From positions 1-32,261 of IMG/VR virus record IMGVR_UViG_3300021057_000128: a DNA stretch of 32,261 bases. The stretch is one strand, 5' to 3'. A program made the translations under genes and the position numbers. This document shows positions 6,805 through 11,976 of the stretch, piece by piece. Below the pieces are notes generated by a model, which was not told where the DNA came from, did no database searches, and was given only the letters and a program-made list of their open reading frames with translations. Every line of letters begins with the position of its first letter. Position 1 is the stretch's first letter. This stretch comes from a virus.

Positions 6805-7053
6805 CTAGCGAAGTTCACCCGTCTCAGGATCATGGTCGGGGATTTCTTCTTCAGGATTCGGAGGGAAGAGCGTGAAGCGGCCGTCCCATTGAACCGGGAT
6901 AGCCACCAGGCGGATGGAGTAGCCCTCGCTCCCGTCGCGGAAGCCCCAGGCGGCCCCTATCGTTCTCCAGTAGCCGTTCTCGTCTTTCGACTTCGCCAGG
7001 AACACCGGCTGGCGCTTCGGCTTGGGTTGGAACCGTCGTTGAGGATTCACCAC
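6805..7053 (-). CDS. Small conserved hypothetical protein (mobile-element type), minus strand
   Basis: 82 residues from a GTG start with AAGGAG 8 nt upstream on the minus strand. The block WRTIGAAWGFRDGSEGYSIR followed by LVAIPVQWDGRFTLFPPNPE matches the small plasmid/phage proteins with the pattern W-x-x-IG-x-AW...DG-x-G...L-x-x-x-P...GR-x-x-L, usually found beside antirestriction or transfer genes; their function is unknown. It is the only minus-strand gene I support in the window, and it has its own terminator and a divergent control region. Real coding is supported by the start site, terminator and family-like pattern. Confidence 0.75.
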   Translation of the reverse strand: MVNPQRRFQPKPKRQPVFLAKSKDENGYWRTIGAAWGFRDGSEGYSIRLVAIPVQWDGRFTLFPPNPEEEIPDHDPETGELR

Positions 7054-7170
7054 GTCGTAACTCCTTTGCTAGTCCTGGCCCACAATAGCACAAGCAAAAT
7101 CCGAGTAAACGTGCGGGAAGTTCGCACAAGTGCTTACTTGTTACTATTGCGTGCTATAATTGTTTGCACT
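7054..7170. promoter_or_regulatory. Divergent control region with two inverted repeats
   Basis: Between the minus-strand gene and the HNH gene lie GTGCG-N7-CGCAC (7111-7127) and ACAAGT-N4-ACTTGT (7126-7141), partly overlapping. A minus-strand promoter can be read as TTTACT, 16 nt, TATTGT (weak). The inverted repeats sit between the two start regions, as operators for a shared repressor would. Confidence 0.45.
7152..7160 (+). promoter_or_regulatory. Extended -10 promoter TGCTATAAT (leaderless HNH gene)
   Basis: Perfect TGn plus TATAAT. The last base is 11 nt before the ATG at 7171, so the transcript should begin at or within a few nt of the start codon, and no Shine-Dalgarno is present. Confidence 0.7.
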
Positions 7171-7680
7171 ATGGAGATCAAACAAAGCGAGTTAAGGACG
7201 CTTTTTGCTTACGACCCCGCGACAGGCGAACTGATTAGGAGGATCTCGTGCCCGCCCGCCGTTAAGGGCCAAAAAGTGGGAACGCTAAACCGTGCCGGTT
7301 ATCTCGTCTGCGCCATACGCCGCAAGCAATATCGTGTCTCTCGCCTTATATGGATGATGCACTTTGGAGACATCCCAAAAGGAAAGCAAATCGACCACAT
7401 CGACAGGAACCGGCTCAATAACCGCATTGAGAACCTGCGTTTGGTGACGCCTTCTCAAAACTCACAAAACCGAACTTATCGTGCGAACAAGACAGGAGTT
7501 GTGGGAGTGTCCTGGTATTCGCCCGAACGTAGGTGGAATGCGCAAATCGGAATCAACGGCCGTCTCATCTATCTTGGGAGATTCAAGACATTTGTGGAGG
7601 CCGTCGATGCGAGGAAAGCTGCCGAACAGAAGTACTACTATGGTACTGTTCTCCCAGAGACCTTGAGTAGTGGAGGTTGA
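7171..7680 (+). CDS. HNH endonuclease with AP2-like DNA-binding domain
   Basis: 169 residues from the ATG at 7171; the frame is open upstream, but that part overlaps the minus-strand gene and its control region. Residues 1-55 form a small N-terminal domain (FAYDPATGELIRR) common in phage HNH enzymes. The HNH core is at 64-95 (KQIDHIDRNRLNNRIENLRL) with conserved His and Asn. Residues 104-155 (NKTGVVGVSWYSPERRWNAQ, then GINGRLIYLGRFKTFVEAV) are an AP2-like DNA-binding fold. It is a free-standing phage endonuclease that nicks or cuts DNA, possibly for homing, packaging or host-DNA breakdown. It overlaps the primase frame by 11 nt. Confidence 0.88.
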   Translation: MEIKQSELRTLFAYDPATGELIRRISCPPAVKGQKVGTLNRAGYLVCAIRRKQYRVSRLIWMMHFGDIPKGKQIDHIDRNRLNNRIENLRLVTPSQNSQNRTYRANKTGVVGVSWYSPERRWNAQIGINGRLIYLGRFKTFVEAVDARKAAEQKYYYGTVLPETLSSGG

Positions 7681-8452
7681 CTTGGCTACGCAGTTCCTGA
7701 ATTTTGACGAGGTTCGTGAGCTTGCCACTATCGAACAGATAGCTGCCCGGCTAGGCTTGCCTGTCAAGCAAGAGCCAGGGAGCCTTCGCTGTGAATGTCC
7801 TAGGCACGGTGGAGGGAAGCGCTCACTCACGATCACGCTGGACAAGCTCTCGGCCCGGAACCGGAGCAAGGGGGTATTCTTCTGCAATGTCCCCCCGAAA
7901 GGCGGGGGAGATCGCATCGGCCTGGTGGCTCACTGCTTGGAGATCGGCCAGCAGGACGCGGCCAAGTGGGTTCAGGAGCAGTTTGGCGGCCCCGTGCAGG
8001 AGAAGCCCCCCAAAGGCACCTTCGACGTAGACCGCTACATCAAAGGGCTCGATCCCAACCACGAAGCATTGGAGCCCTTGGGGATAGCCCCCGAGACGCT
8101 GCAGCTCTTCATCGCTGGCTACGTCTCAGGCGGCCGGAATGCGAAGCGTCTGGCGATAGCCATGCACGACCCGAAAGGCGACGTGACGGGCTTTATGGGG
8201 ATTGCGCTGTCCGAGGAGGATACCCCGCGTATCAAGCTCCCCGATGGGATGGACGCCCGACGAGTCCTCTTCAACGCCCACCGCGTGAAAGAGGGCGAGG
8301 TTAAAGTCCTTCAGTCTCCCTTAGACGTGATTCGAGCGAGCGAGTTCACCGACGACCAGCATGTAGCCTTCCTCACGGAAGATGTAACCTCTGAGCAGTT
8401 GGAAATGCTCGTCTCCCTCCTTGATGAACGTAAATGCACCCTTGTGTTCTAG
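7670..8452 (+). CDS. DnaG-like primase: CHC2-type zinc finger plus degenerate TOPRIM
   Basis: 260 residues from GTG 7670; TTG 7682, 4 nt after GGAGGT (7672-7677), is an equally good start (256 aa). Residues 18-105 match the primase zinc domain (IEQIAARLGLPV, CECPRHGGGKRSLTI, FFCNVPPKGGGDRIGLVAHC). The ligands are incomplete: Cys43, His46 and Cys72 are present, but the usual fourth Cys is missing; Cys41 might substitute. Residues 120-260 resemble a TOPRIM-type primase C-terminus (FIAGYVSGGRNAKRLAIAM, KLPDGMDARRVLFNAH, LDVIRASEF), but the catalytic Glu-Gly pair is LQSP, so catalysis is doubtful. It may recognise templates for replication rather than synthesise primers itself. Confidence 0.72.
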   Translation: MEVDLATQFLNFDEVRELATIEQIAARLGLPVKQEPGSLRCECPRHGGGKRSLTITLDKLSARNRSKGVFFCNVPPKGGGDRIGLVAHCLEIGQQDAAKWVQEQFGGPVQEKPPKGTFDVDRYIKGLDPNHEALEPLGIAPETLQLFIAGYVSGGRNAKRLAIAMHDPKGDVTGFMGIALSEEDTPRIKLPDGMDARRVLFNAHRVKEGEVKVLQSPLDVIRASEFTDDQHVAFLTEDVTSEQLEMLVSLLDERKCTLVF

Positions 8453-8474
8453 CCCGCGTCCTGCGGGCTTTTTT
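8451..8474 (+). terminator. Terminator after the primase gene
   Basis: AGCCCGC/GCGGGCT with a 5-nt loop, followed by TTTTT. The stem starts inside the primase stop codon, a very tight junction. Confidence 0.85.
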
Positions 8475-8486
8475 ATAGGAGAAACG

Positions 8487-8699
8487 ATGACCCACGTATA
8501 CCGCTACGTCTACACCTACCGATGCTGTAAACAATGGGACCGTGTAAGTGACGGCTCACCTTTCTATGACCGATGCCCGAAGTGTACCAAGGAGGTGTAC
8601 CCCGCCTATATGTTCGACTTCAACGCTCCCCATGGCGAGCAAAAGAGCTTTACGCTCAAAAAGCCCTTCAGTCTGTGGAGGTGGTTGAACGAGACGTAG
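8487..8699 (+). CDS. Small zinc-ribbon protein
   Basis: 70 residues with Shine-Dalgarno AGGAGA just upstream. The RCCKQWDRVSDGSPFYDRCP segment, with KC two residues later, gives a Cys-Cys...Cys-x-x-Cys zinc ribbon. The C-terminal half (SFTLKKPFSLWRWLNET) is aromatic. Phage zinc ribbons of this size often bind DNA or modify host enzymes; the function is unknown. It lies right after a terminator, so it needs its own promoter or read-through. Confidence 0.65.
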   Translation: MTHVYRYVYTYRCCKQWDRVSDGSPFYDRCPKCTKEVYPAYMFDFNAPHGEQKSFTLKKPFSLWRWLNET

Positions 8700-8703
8700 T
8701 ACA

Positions 8704-8736
8704 ATGCACGGTAGAGCAGGAGGAACTACCGTGCAT
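8704..8736 (+). promoter_or_regulatory. Perfect 11-bp inverted repeat enclosing the SD and GTG start
   Basis: ATGCACGGTAG (8704-8714) and CTACCGTGCAT (8726-8736) are perfect complements separated by 11 nt. The loop contains AGGAGG and the 3' arm contains the GTG start codon at 8731. Either the mRNA folds to hide the start, or the DNA palindrome is an operator overlapping a weak -10 (TACAAT, 8700-8705). Confidence 0.75.
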
Positions 8737-8970
8737 CTACTCACTTCAGAGAAAAAGCAGAAACTTCGACTTCTCGCGAATGCTGAAGGGTATCGCCGCG
8801 TTGACGAGATGTTAGCGGCGGCCGCCGTCGATACGTGCTCACCGGCCATTTGCTGCAACCCCTCATGCGCATACACATGCGAAATGGAGCCCGACCAAGA
8901 CCGGGGATGGTGCGAGCATTGTTCGACCAACTCCATGCAGTCCGCACTCATTCTGGCGGGGCTCATATGA
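8731..8970 (+). CDS. Small Cys-rich protein of unknown function
   Basis: 79 residues from GTG 8731, chosen because AGGAGG (8718-8723) is 7 nt upstream; the in-frame ATG at 8704 has no ribosome site and forms one arm of the inverted repeat. The first 30 residues are a basic helix (LLTSEKKQKLRLLANAEGYR). The centre is Cys-rich (CSPAICCNPSCAYTCE and WCEHC), with six Cys in about 30 residues that could bind one or two zincs. It overlaps the next gene by ATGA. Confidence 0.65.
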   Translation: MHLLTSEKKQKLRLLANAEGYRRVDEMLAAAAVDTCSPAICCNPSCAYTCEMEPDQDRGWCEHCSTNSMQSALILAGLI

Positions 8971-9221
8971 CCCAGCGCGAGCGCAATGACGAGTGCCGCA
9001 GCACCTTCACCTACTGTCACCTTGTGTTGACACCGGAGTTTGTGGCCCTGCCAACCGACACGTTGCTAAAAGCGTTACGTGGCGTTCGGGAGTTTAATGA
9101 TTGGGCACGGGGTGACACCGAGCATCATGCTTACGGCACCTTTGAGGTGGATGGATACGTGGTGGAGTGGACTATCACAGAAAATGGGAGACACCCTATC
9201 CTCACCATTGGGCTGCTATAA
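8967..9221 (+). CDS. DUF3768-family protein
   Basis: 84 residues from the ATG overlapping the upstream stop. The order RNDECRSTF, then HLVLTPEFVALP, LLKALRGVREFNDWARGDTE, HHAYGTFEVDGYVVEWTI is that of DUF3768: an N-terminal Asn-Asp and Arg, a central helix and a closing Phe-Glu with a tryptophan strand. DUF3768 proteins of unknown function are carried by plasmids and phages, often near antirestriction genes. Here it lies one locus before ArdC. A promoter for a small RNA sits inside its 3' end. Confidence 0.65.
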   Translation: MTQRERNDECRSTFTYCHLVLTPEFVALPTDTLLKALRGVREFNDWARGDTEHHAYGTFEVDGYVVEWTITENGRHPILTIGLL

Positions 9222-9222
9222 T
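9214..9222 (+). promoter_or_regulatory. Extended -10 promoter TGCTATAAT (small RNA)
   Basis: Perfect TGn plus TATAAT at the very 3' end of the DUF3768 gene, with no start codon or Shine-Dalgarno for the next 100 nt; the transcript would begin near 9229 and end at the terminator at 9330. Confidence 0.65.
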
Positions 9223-9228
9223 TGAGTT

Positions 9229-9330
9229 TGCCTAGCGTGGAAGCATCTGGTTGGAGCCAGCTCTGTAACACGAGGGCCAACAAGAAACGGCGCTAGCTAC
9301 CTTGCCTCGCACATGCGGGGCTTTCTTTTT
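9229..9330 (+). ncRNA. Candidate small structured RNA of about 100 nt
   Basis: This interval is delimited by a strong promoter and a strong terminator and holds no ORF of note. CTAGCG (9232-9237) pairs with CGCTAG (9291-9296) as a closing stem; inside, GTTGG (9250-9254) pairs with CCAAC (9277-9281), and CTC with GAG at 9261-9263/9272-9274. An alternative hairpin CTGG/CCAG (9247-9260) competes. I recognise no known RNA family. It could be a regulatory or antisense RNA, or a decoy. Confidence 0.55.
9304..9330 (+). terminator. Rho-independent terminator ending the small RNA
   Basis: GCCTCGC/GCGGGGC (one G-T pair) with a 4-nt loop ACAT, then TTTCTTTTT. The last T also starts the next promoter's TGG extension, so terminator and promoter overlap. 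Confidence 0.85.
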
Positions 9331-9338
9331 GGTATAAT
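9330..9338 (+). promoter_or_regulatory. Extended -10 promoter TGGTATAAT (large structured RNA)
   Basis: Perfect extended -10 element overlapping the preceding terminator's T-run. The predicted start, about 9345, matches the start of a 20-bp stem, so this is a natural 5' end for the structured RNA downstream. Confidence 0.65.
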
Positions 9339-9342
9339 GAAT

Positions 9343-9664
9343 ATGAAGGTTGGCTGGTGGGGGAAACTTAGGTCAGGGGTGCGTGCGAATAGTAGGAGAA
9401 ATGGGTTGAAGGCTGCTCATTCGAGACAATAGCTTTCTCACCACCTACCGCGAGAAATCGCACCTTCCCCACAAGCCAGTCTTCATGTGTTGAGTGAGGG
9501 AGTGGCGGAATAGGTAGACGCAACGACAAAGCGACTATGGTGGATGCTTGGGGGTACCGCCCAGTCAATCCATGCGAGGTGACAACTCCGAGGTGACCAA
9601 TGGCGGTGACAGTCCGCATGCAAAGGAGAACTCGGCAAATCCTCGCCTTCCTCACTCAGCACAT
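9343..9664 (+). ncRNA. Candidate large structured RNA with tRNA-Leu-like ends
   Basis: Two long helices lie end to end. Helix A: 9343-9362 with 9467-9486, about 20 pairs with two wobbles and one mismatch. Helix B: 9485-9502 with 9647-9664, about 18 pairs. Inside A there are further stems (GGTGCG/CGCACC; CTCATTCGAG hairpin). B contains a tRNA-Leu-like 5' end (acceptor GAGGGAG 9496-9502, D-arm 9503-9521) and a 3' end (CAAATC, CTCGC, CTTCCTC, A at 9636-9654), with a matching T-stem strand GCGAG at 9574-9578. The anticodon arm and T-loop are replaced by extra sequence, including three GGTGAC copies 13-14 nt apart. It is not a normal tRNA, tmRNA or recognised group I intron. Confidence 0.6.
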
Positions 9665-9685
9665 CTATAACCATGCATTGTTATT

Positions 9686-9694
9686 TGGTATAGT
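9686..9694 (+). promoter_or_regulatory. Extended -10 promoter TGGTATAGT (leaderless gene)
   Basis: TGG plus TATAGT (5 of 6), ending 6 nt before the ATG at 9701. Transcription should start at the start codon itself, and no Shine-Dalgarno exists. Confidence 0.6.
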
Positions 9695-9700
9695 AGACGC

Positions 9701-9994
9701 ATGAAATGTCCCGATTGCTTTAATAAACCTGACGCAGCTTGCAGTAACTGTGTTCCATATAATTATGGGTTCAGGGCTTTTGTAAGGGAGGTCGTAAAAG
9801 CACATAACTTTTTTATGCGCGCTTCTCAGCACTACGTTCTTGGAAATTGGTCAAATCACGAACCTATGACACGGACAAAGTTTCGGCGTTACACTTCACG
9901 ATTTCCGTTCGCATACCTTAGATTCGTGACCTTCATGATTCGGGATTATCGAAAAGGATACAGAAGCGCTCTTAATATAGGCTCTTATAAGTAA
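9701..9994 (+). CDS. Small basic protein with N-terminal Cys cluster
   Basis: 97 residues. Cys-Pro-x-Cys at residues 3-6 and Cys-Ser-Asn-Cys at 14-17 (MKCPDCFNKPDAACSNCVPY) form a zinc-ribbon-like site at the extreme N-terminus. The rest is Arg/aromatic-rich (FRAFVREVVKAHNFFMRASQ; FRRYTSRFPFAYLRF). No family recognised. The base composition is more AT-rich than its neighbours, suggesting a recent acquisition. The promoter leads straight into the ATG. Confidence 0.55.
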   Translation: MKCPDCFNKPDAACSNCVPYNYGFRAFVREVVKAHNFFMRASQHYVLGNWSNHEPMTRTKFRRYTSRFPFAYLRFVTFMIRDYRKGYRSALNIGSYK

Positions 9995-9995
9995 C

Positions 9996-10031
9996 GCGGT
10001 AGAATACTCCCAGTATATAGGGAGTTACCGC
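9996..10031 (+). promoter_or_regulatory. Bulged inverted repeat before the ArdC gene
   Basis: GCGGTA (9996-10001) pairs with TACCGC (10026-10031), and ACTCCC (10006-10011) with GGGAGT (10020-10025), enclosing an 8-nt AT-rich loop; a 4-nt bulge lies at 10002-10005. GGAG in the 3' arm is the likely Shine-Dalgarno of GTG 10033, so the fold would hide it. TAGAAT at 10000-10005 could be a -10. The half-site resembles that at 8704-8736 (CGGTAG), hinting at one shared regulator. Confidence 0.6.
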
Positions 10032-10032
10032 A

Positions 10033-10875
10033 GTGAAGATACAAGCGCTCTATGAAACCGTAACCCAGCGCATCATCAACGAGCTCGAAGCCGGGACAAT
10101 TCCATGGACAAAGCCATGGAAAAACGTACGCGTCGGCGGCATCCTCCCCCAGAACGCTATCACCGCTCACGCGTACCGGGGTGCAAACATTGTCATTCTG
10201 TGGGCAGAGCGACATGAGAAACAATACAGAACCCCTTTTTGGCTCACCTTCCAGCAGGCGAGAGAACGCGGGGGGAATGTACGAAAGGGGGAGAAAGGAA
10301 CTGCCATCGTATTCACCAAAAAGCTGACGATCAAAGAAGAGGACGAAGACAAGCAGATACAGATGCTCAAATGCTATTACGTCTTCAATCTCGATCAGGT
10401 GGACGGCATTGAGCTCCCCGCAATCACCCACAAACCCCATGAACCCCATGCGTTTGTGAAAGCGACGGGAGCGAATATCGAAATCGGCCCGCAAGCGATG
10501 TACGTTCCCTCAAAGGACTTCATCGCCATGCCACCCAAGAACGCCTTTATCAGCGAGGCGCACTACCACGCTGTGACCTTGCATGAATGTGTACATTGGG
10601 CGGGAGCCGAAAACCGACTCAACCGTGACCTCAAGGGACGGTATGGCAGCCAAGCCTATGCGTTTGAAGAATTGGTTGCTGAATGGGGGTCGAGTTTTTT
10701 GTGCGCCCATCTGGGGATCGAAGGGCACCTCCGACACGCCGACTACATCGCCAATTGGCTTCAGCTCCTAAAGAGCGACGACCGCGCCCTGTTTCGGGCG
10801 GCGTCAAAGGCACAACAGGCGGCAGACTTTTTGAGAGCCTTTAGCGAGGAGACCACCGATGCTTGTGAATCGTAA
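10033..10875 (+). CDS. ardC: ArdC-like antirestriction protein (ssDNA-binding plus zincin domain)
   Basis: 280 residues from GTG 10033. Residues 1-125 match the ArdC ssDNA-binding domain (ALYETVTQRIINELEAGTIP, WTKPWKNV, AYRGANIVILWAE, TFQQARERGGNVRKGEKGT). Residues 150-280 are the metallopeptidase domain with HECVH at 184-188 (HExxH) and a downstream Glu in FEELVAE. ArdC protects incoming plasmid DNA from restriction and typically enters with mobile elements. It fits this neighbourhood of DUF3768 and small zinc proteins. It looks complete, and no key residue is missing. Expression may be controlled by the hairpin over its start. Confidence 0.93.
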   Translation: MKIQALYETVTQRIINELEAGTIPWTKPWKNVRVGGILPQNAITAHAYRGANIVILWAERHEKQYRTPFWLTFQQARERGGNVRKGEKGTAIVFTKKLTIKEEDEDKQIQMLKCYYVFNLDQVDGIELPAITHKPHEPHAFVKATGANIEIGPQAMYVPSKDFIAMPPKNAFISEAHYHAVTLHECVHWAGAENRLNRDLKGRYGSQAYAFEELVAEWGSSFLCAHLGIEGHLRHADYIANWLQLLKSDDRALFRAASKAQQAADFLRAFSEETTDACES

Positions 10876-11053
10876 GCGCGTCTATGCCCTCAACGGCTAC
10901 ACCGTGGAGCGCAAAAAGAAGGGCTGGTACTACCGCAAGACCTACCAGGAGGACGACTGGCGCGGCCCCTATAGCTCTGAGATAAGCGTCTGCCTCATGG
11001 TGGCCCGTGCCCTCAAGCGCGAGCTCTTGAAGCGAGATGGTTTACCCACATAG
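10859..11053 (+). CDS. Small basic hypothetical protein after ardC
   Basis: 64 residues overlapping the end of ardC by 17 nt, so probably co-translated. The sequence YTVERKKKGWYYRKTYQEDD followed by WRGPYSSEISVCLMVARALK resembles small plasmid/phage proteins with a Trp-rich beta core and C-terminal helix. No motif identifies its role. A terminator begins inside its stop codon. Confidence 0.6.
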   Translation: MLVNRKRVYALNGYTVERKKKGWYYRKTYQEDDWRGPYSSEISVCLMVARALKRELLKRDGLPT

Positions 11054-11074
11054 CCCGCATTGCGCGGGCTTTTT
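11052..11074 (+). terminator. Terminator of the ardC operon
   Basis: AGCCCGC/GCGGGCT with a 5-nt loop, then TTTT. It starts within the stop codon of the upstream gene and is 2 nt from the TG of the next extended -10. Confidence 0.85.
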
Positions 11075-11076
11075 CA

Positions 11077-11085
11077 TGTTAAAAT
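11077..11085 (+). promoter_or_regulatory. Extended -10 promoter TGTTAAAAT (leaderless gene)
   Basis: TGn plus TAAAAT; a start near 11092 coincides with ATG 11093, giving a leaderless mRNA. ATG 11087 would lie upstream of that start. Confidence 0.55.
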
Positions 11086-11092
11086 CATGCAT

Positions 11093-11308
11093 ATGACCTG
11101 GATTGCTAAAGACGGCAAGCTGGTACAGACAAAGTTCAAACCCCGGCCTCACGCTCCTTCCCAGCCGCATTGCATTCTGTGGCCCCGCAACTGCCAGAAC
11201 GTCGGAACCCATTTCAAGAGAGGAATGATTCAAGGCAAAGAGCAGGCGGTGTGGCTCTGTCCCTCACACGTACACATCATTGACGGAGAGGTTGTCTATC
11301 ACAAATGA
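11093..11308 (+). CDS. Small hypothetical protein (71 aa)
   Basis: 71 residues starting MTWIAKDGKLVQTKF. The longer frame from 11060 would run through the terminator, so ATG 11093 is chosen on promoter position. Cys residues in CILWPRNC and WLCPSH, with three His, could bind a metal. No family recognised. Its TGA overlaps the next ATG (11305). Confidence 0.55.
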   Translation: MTWIAKDGKLVQTKFKPRPHAPSQPHCILWPRNCQNVGTHFKRGMIQGKEQAVWLCPSHVHIIDGEVVYHK

Positions 11309-11424
11309 CCAATGCGCCGCTCACCCCTTCAGAGAAAAAAAGGCTTATCGCGCAAGGCTACATTCGCTACAACAACGTATGGCTCGTCACGCCCAAAAAA
11401 GAAAAAGCAAAAAAGCGTCGCTAA
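11305..11424 (+). CDS. Possible small ORF overlapping the NinG start (39 aa)
   Basis: It starts by ATGA overlap with the preceding gene and encodes MTNAPLTPSEKKRLIAQGYI plus a basic end (PKKEKAKKRR). The codons read like a real protein, while the same bases in the other frame give the low-complexity N-terminus of the NinG-like gene. The two are exclusive or truly overlapping; I cannot decide. Confidence 0.35.
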   Translation: MTNAPLTPSEKKRLIAQGYIRYNNVWLVTPKKEKAKKRR

Positions 11425-11782
11425 ACTCAAAAAAGAGCTCTGGACATGGTTCACACTCTGGGTCAAAAGGCGCGATTCCTATAAATGTGTTACGTGCGGT
11501 GCTCAGACAGAAGGGAGAAACGCGCAAGGGGGACACTACATTGCCAAGGCCGCGTGTGGACTGGACTACTACTTCTCACCATTCAATGTCCATTGCCAGT
11601 GTGGAAATTGTAATCTCCGACTGGAGGGAAACCGACCTGTATACCGTAATTTCATTCTTACAGTTTATGGAGAGGGAATCCTTAAAGATTTGGAAACAAA
11701 CTATCACAAGCCAGCGTTCTGGACGCCCGAAGAGTGGCAAGAAAAAATCGCCTTCTACAAAGCACTCGCACTAGCACCATGA
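11312..11782 (+). CDS. NinG/Rap-like protein with zinc-finger HNH fold
   Basis: 156 residues. The core WFTLWVKRRDSYKCVTCGAQ, then GGHYIAKAACGLDYYFSP, VHCQCGNCNLRLEGN and YGEGILKDLE is the lambda NinG pattern: CxxC (59/62), His75 and CxCxxC (95-100). Lambda NinG (Rap) is a Holliday-junction-targeting recombination protein encoded before the late genes, which is its position here too. The first 40 residues are Lys/Arg-rich and overlap another ORF, so the true start could be later. It may process recombination or packaging intermediates. Confidence 0.8.
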   Translation: MRRSPLQRKKGLSRKATFATTTYGSSRPKKKKQKSVAKLKKELWTWFTLWVKRRDSYKCVTCGAQTEGRNAQGGHYIAKAACGLDYYFSPFNVHCQCGNCNLRLEGNRPVYRNFILTVYGEGILKDLETNYHKPAFWTPEEWQEKIAFYKALALAP

Positions 11783-11976
11783 CCATCACCCCCGAAGCCT
11801 ACAAAGAGTACCAAGAAGAGATATGGGGCAGCGAGTACGGTAAGCACACTCAATTAGCCGATCAGTTGGCGGAAAAATGGAGCCAAGACAAAGACATCAA
11901 GATGTTTCTTCTCGAAGGGGAAATATCAACACCCGCCTTGCGTGAGTTTCTACGAGGTGGTGATACACTTGAGTAA
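11779..11976 (+). CDS. Small acidic hypothetical protein
   Basis: 65 residues from the ATG overlapping the NinG stop (ATGA); the longer upstream frame is a shadow of NinG. It is predicted helical and acidic (YKEYQEEIWGSEYGKHTQLA). The promoter for the following structured RNA lies in its last codons. Function unknown. Confidence 0.55.
   Translation: MTITPEAYKEYQEEIWGSEYGKHTQLADQLAEKWSQDKDIKMFLLEGEISTPALREFLRGGDTLE
11961..11969 (+). promoter_or_regulatory. Extended -10 promoter TGATACACT (late-operon leader)
   Basis: TGn plus TACACT (4 of 6), less perfect than the others, but placed so that transcription would start near 11976, directly before the closing stem of the leader RNA. Confidence 0.4.

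Noticed and set aside
6637-7170. Upstream extension of the HNH frame
   Set aside because: It runs across the hairpin terminator, the minus-strand gene and the divergent promoter region; the promoter places the start at 7171.
9530-9550. Short resemblance to the start of 23S rRNA (GCGACTATGGTGGATGC)
   Set aside because: The match ends after about 20 bases and nothing of the following rRNA helices is present.
9496-9654. A normal tRNA-Leu, possibly with a group I intron
   Set aside because: Both ends look like tRNA-Leu, but the anticodon arm cannot be closed, the T-loop is interrupted, no intron core motifs are visible and only about 110 nt lie between.
9368-9655. Minus-strand ORF of 95 codons in the RNA region
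   Set aside because: No ribosome site, no family pattern; it is the complement of base-paired RNA helices, which leave open frames by chance.
11385-11425. Programmed frameshift at the A-rich runs before NinG
   Set aside because: A -1 shift from the small frame does not lead into the NinG frame; a +1 shift would be needed and no known +1 signal is present.
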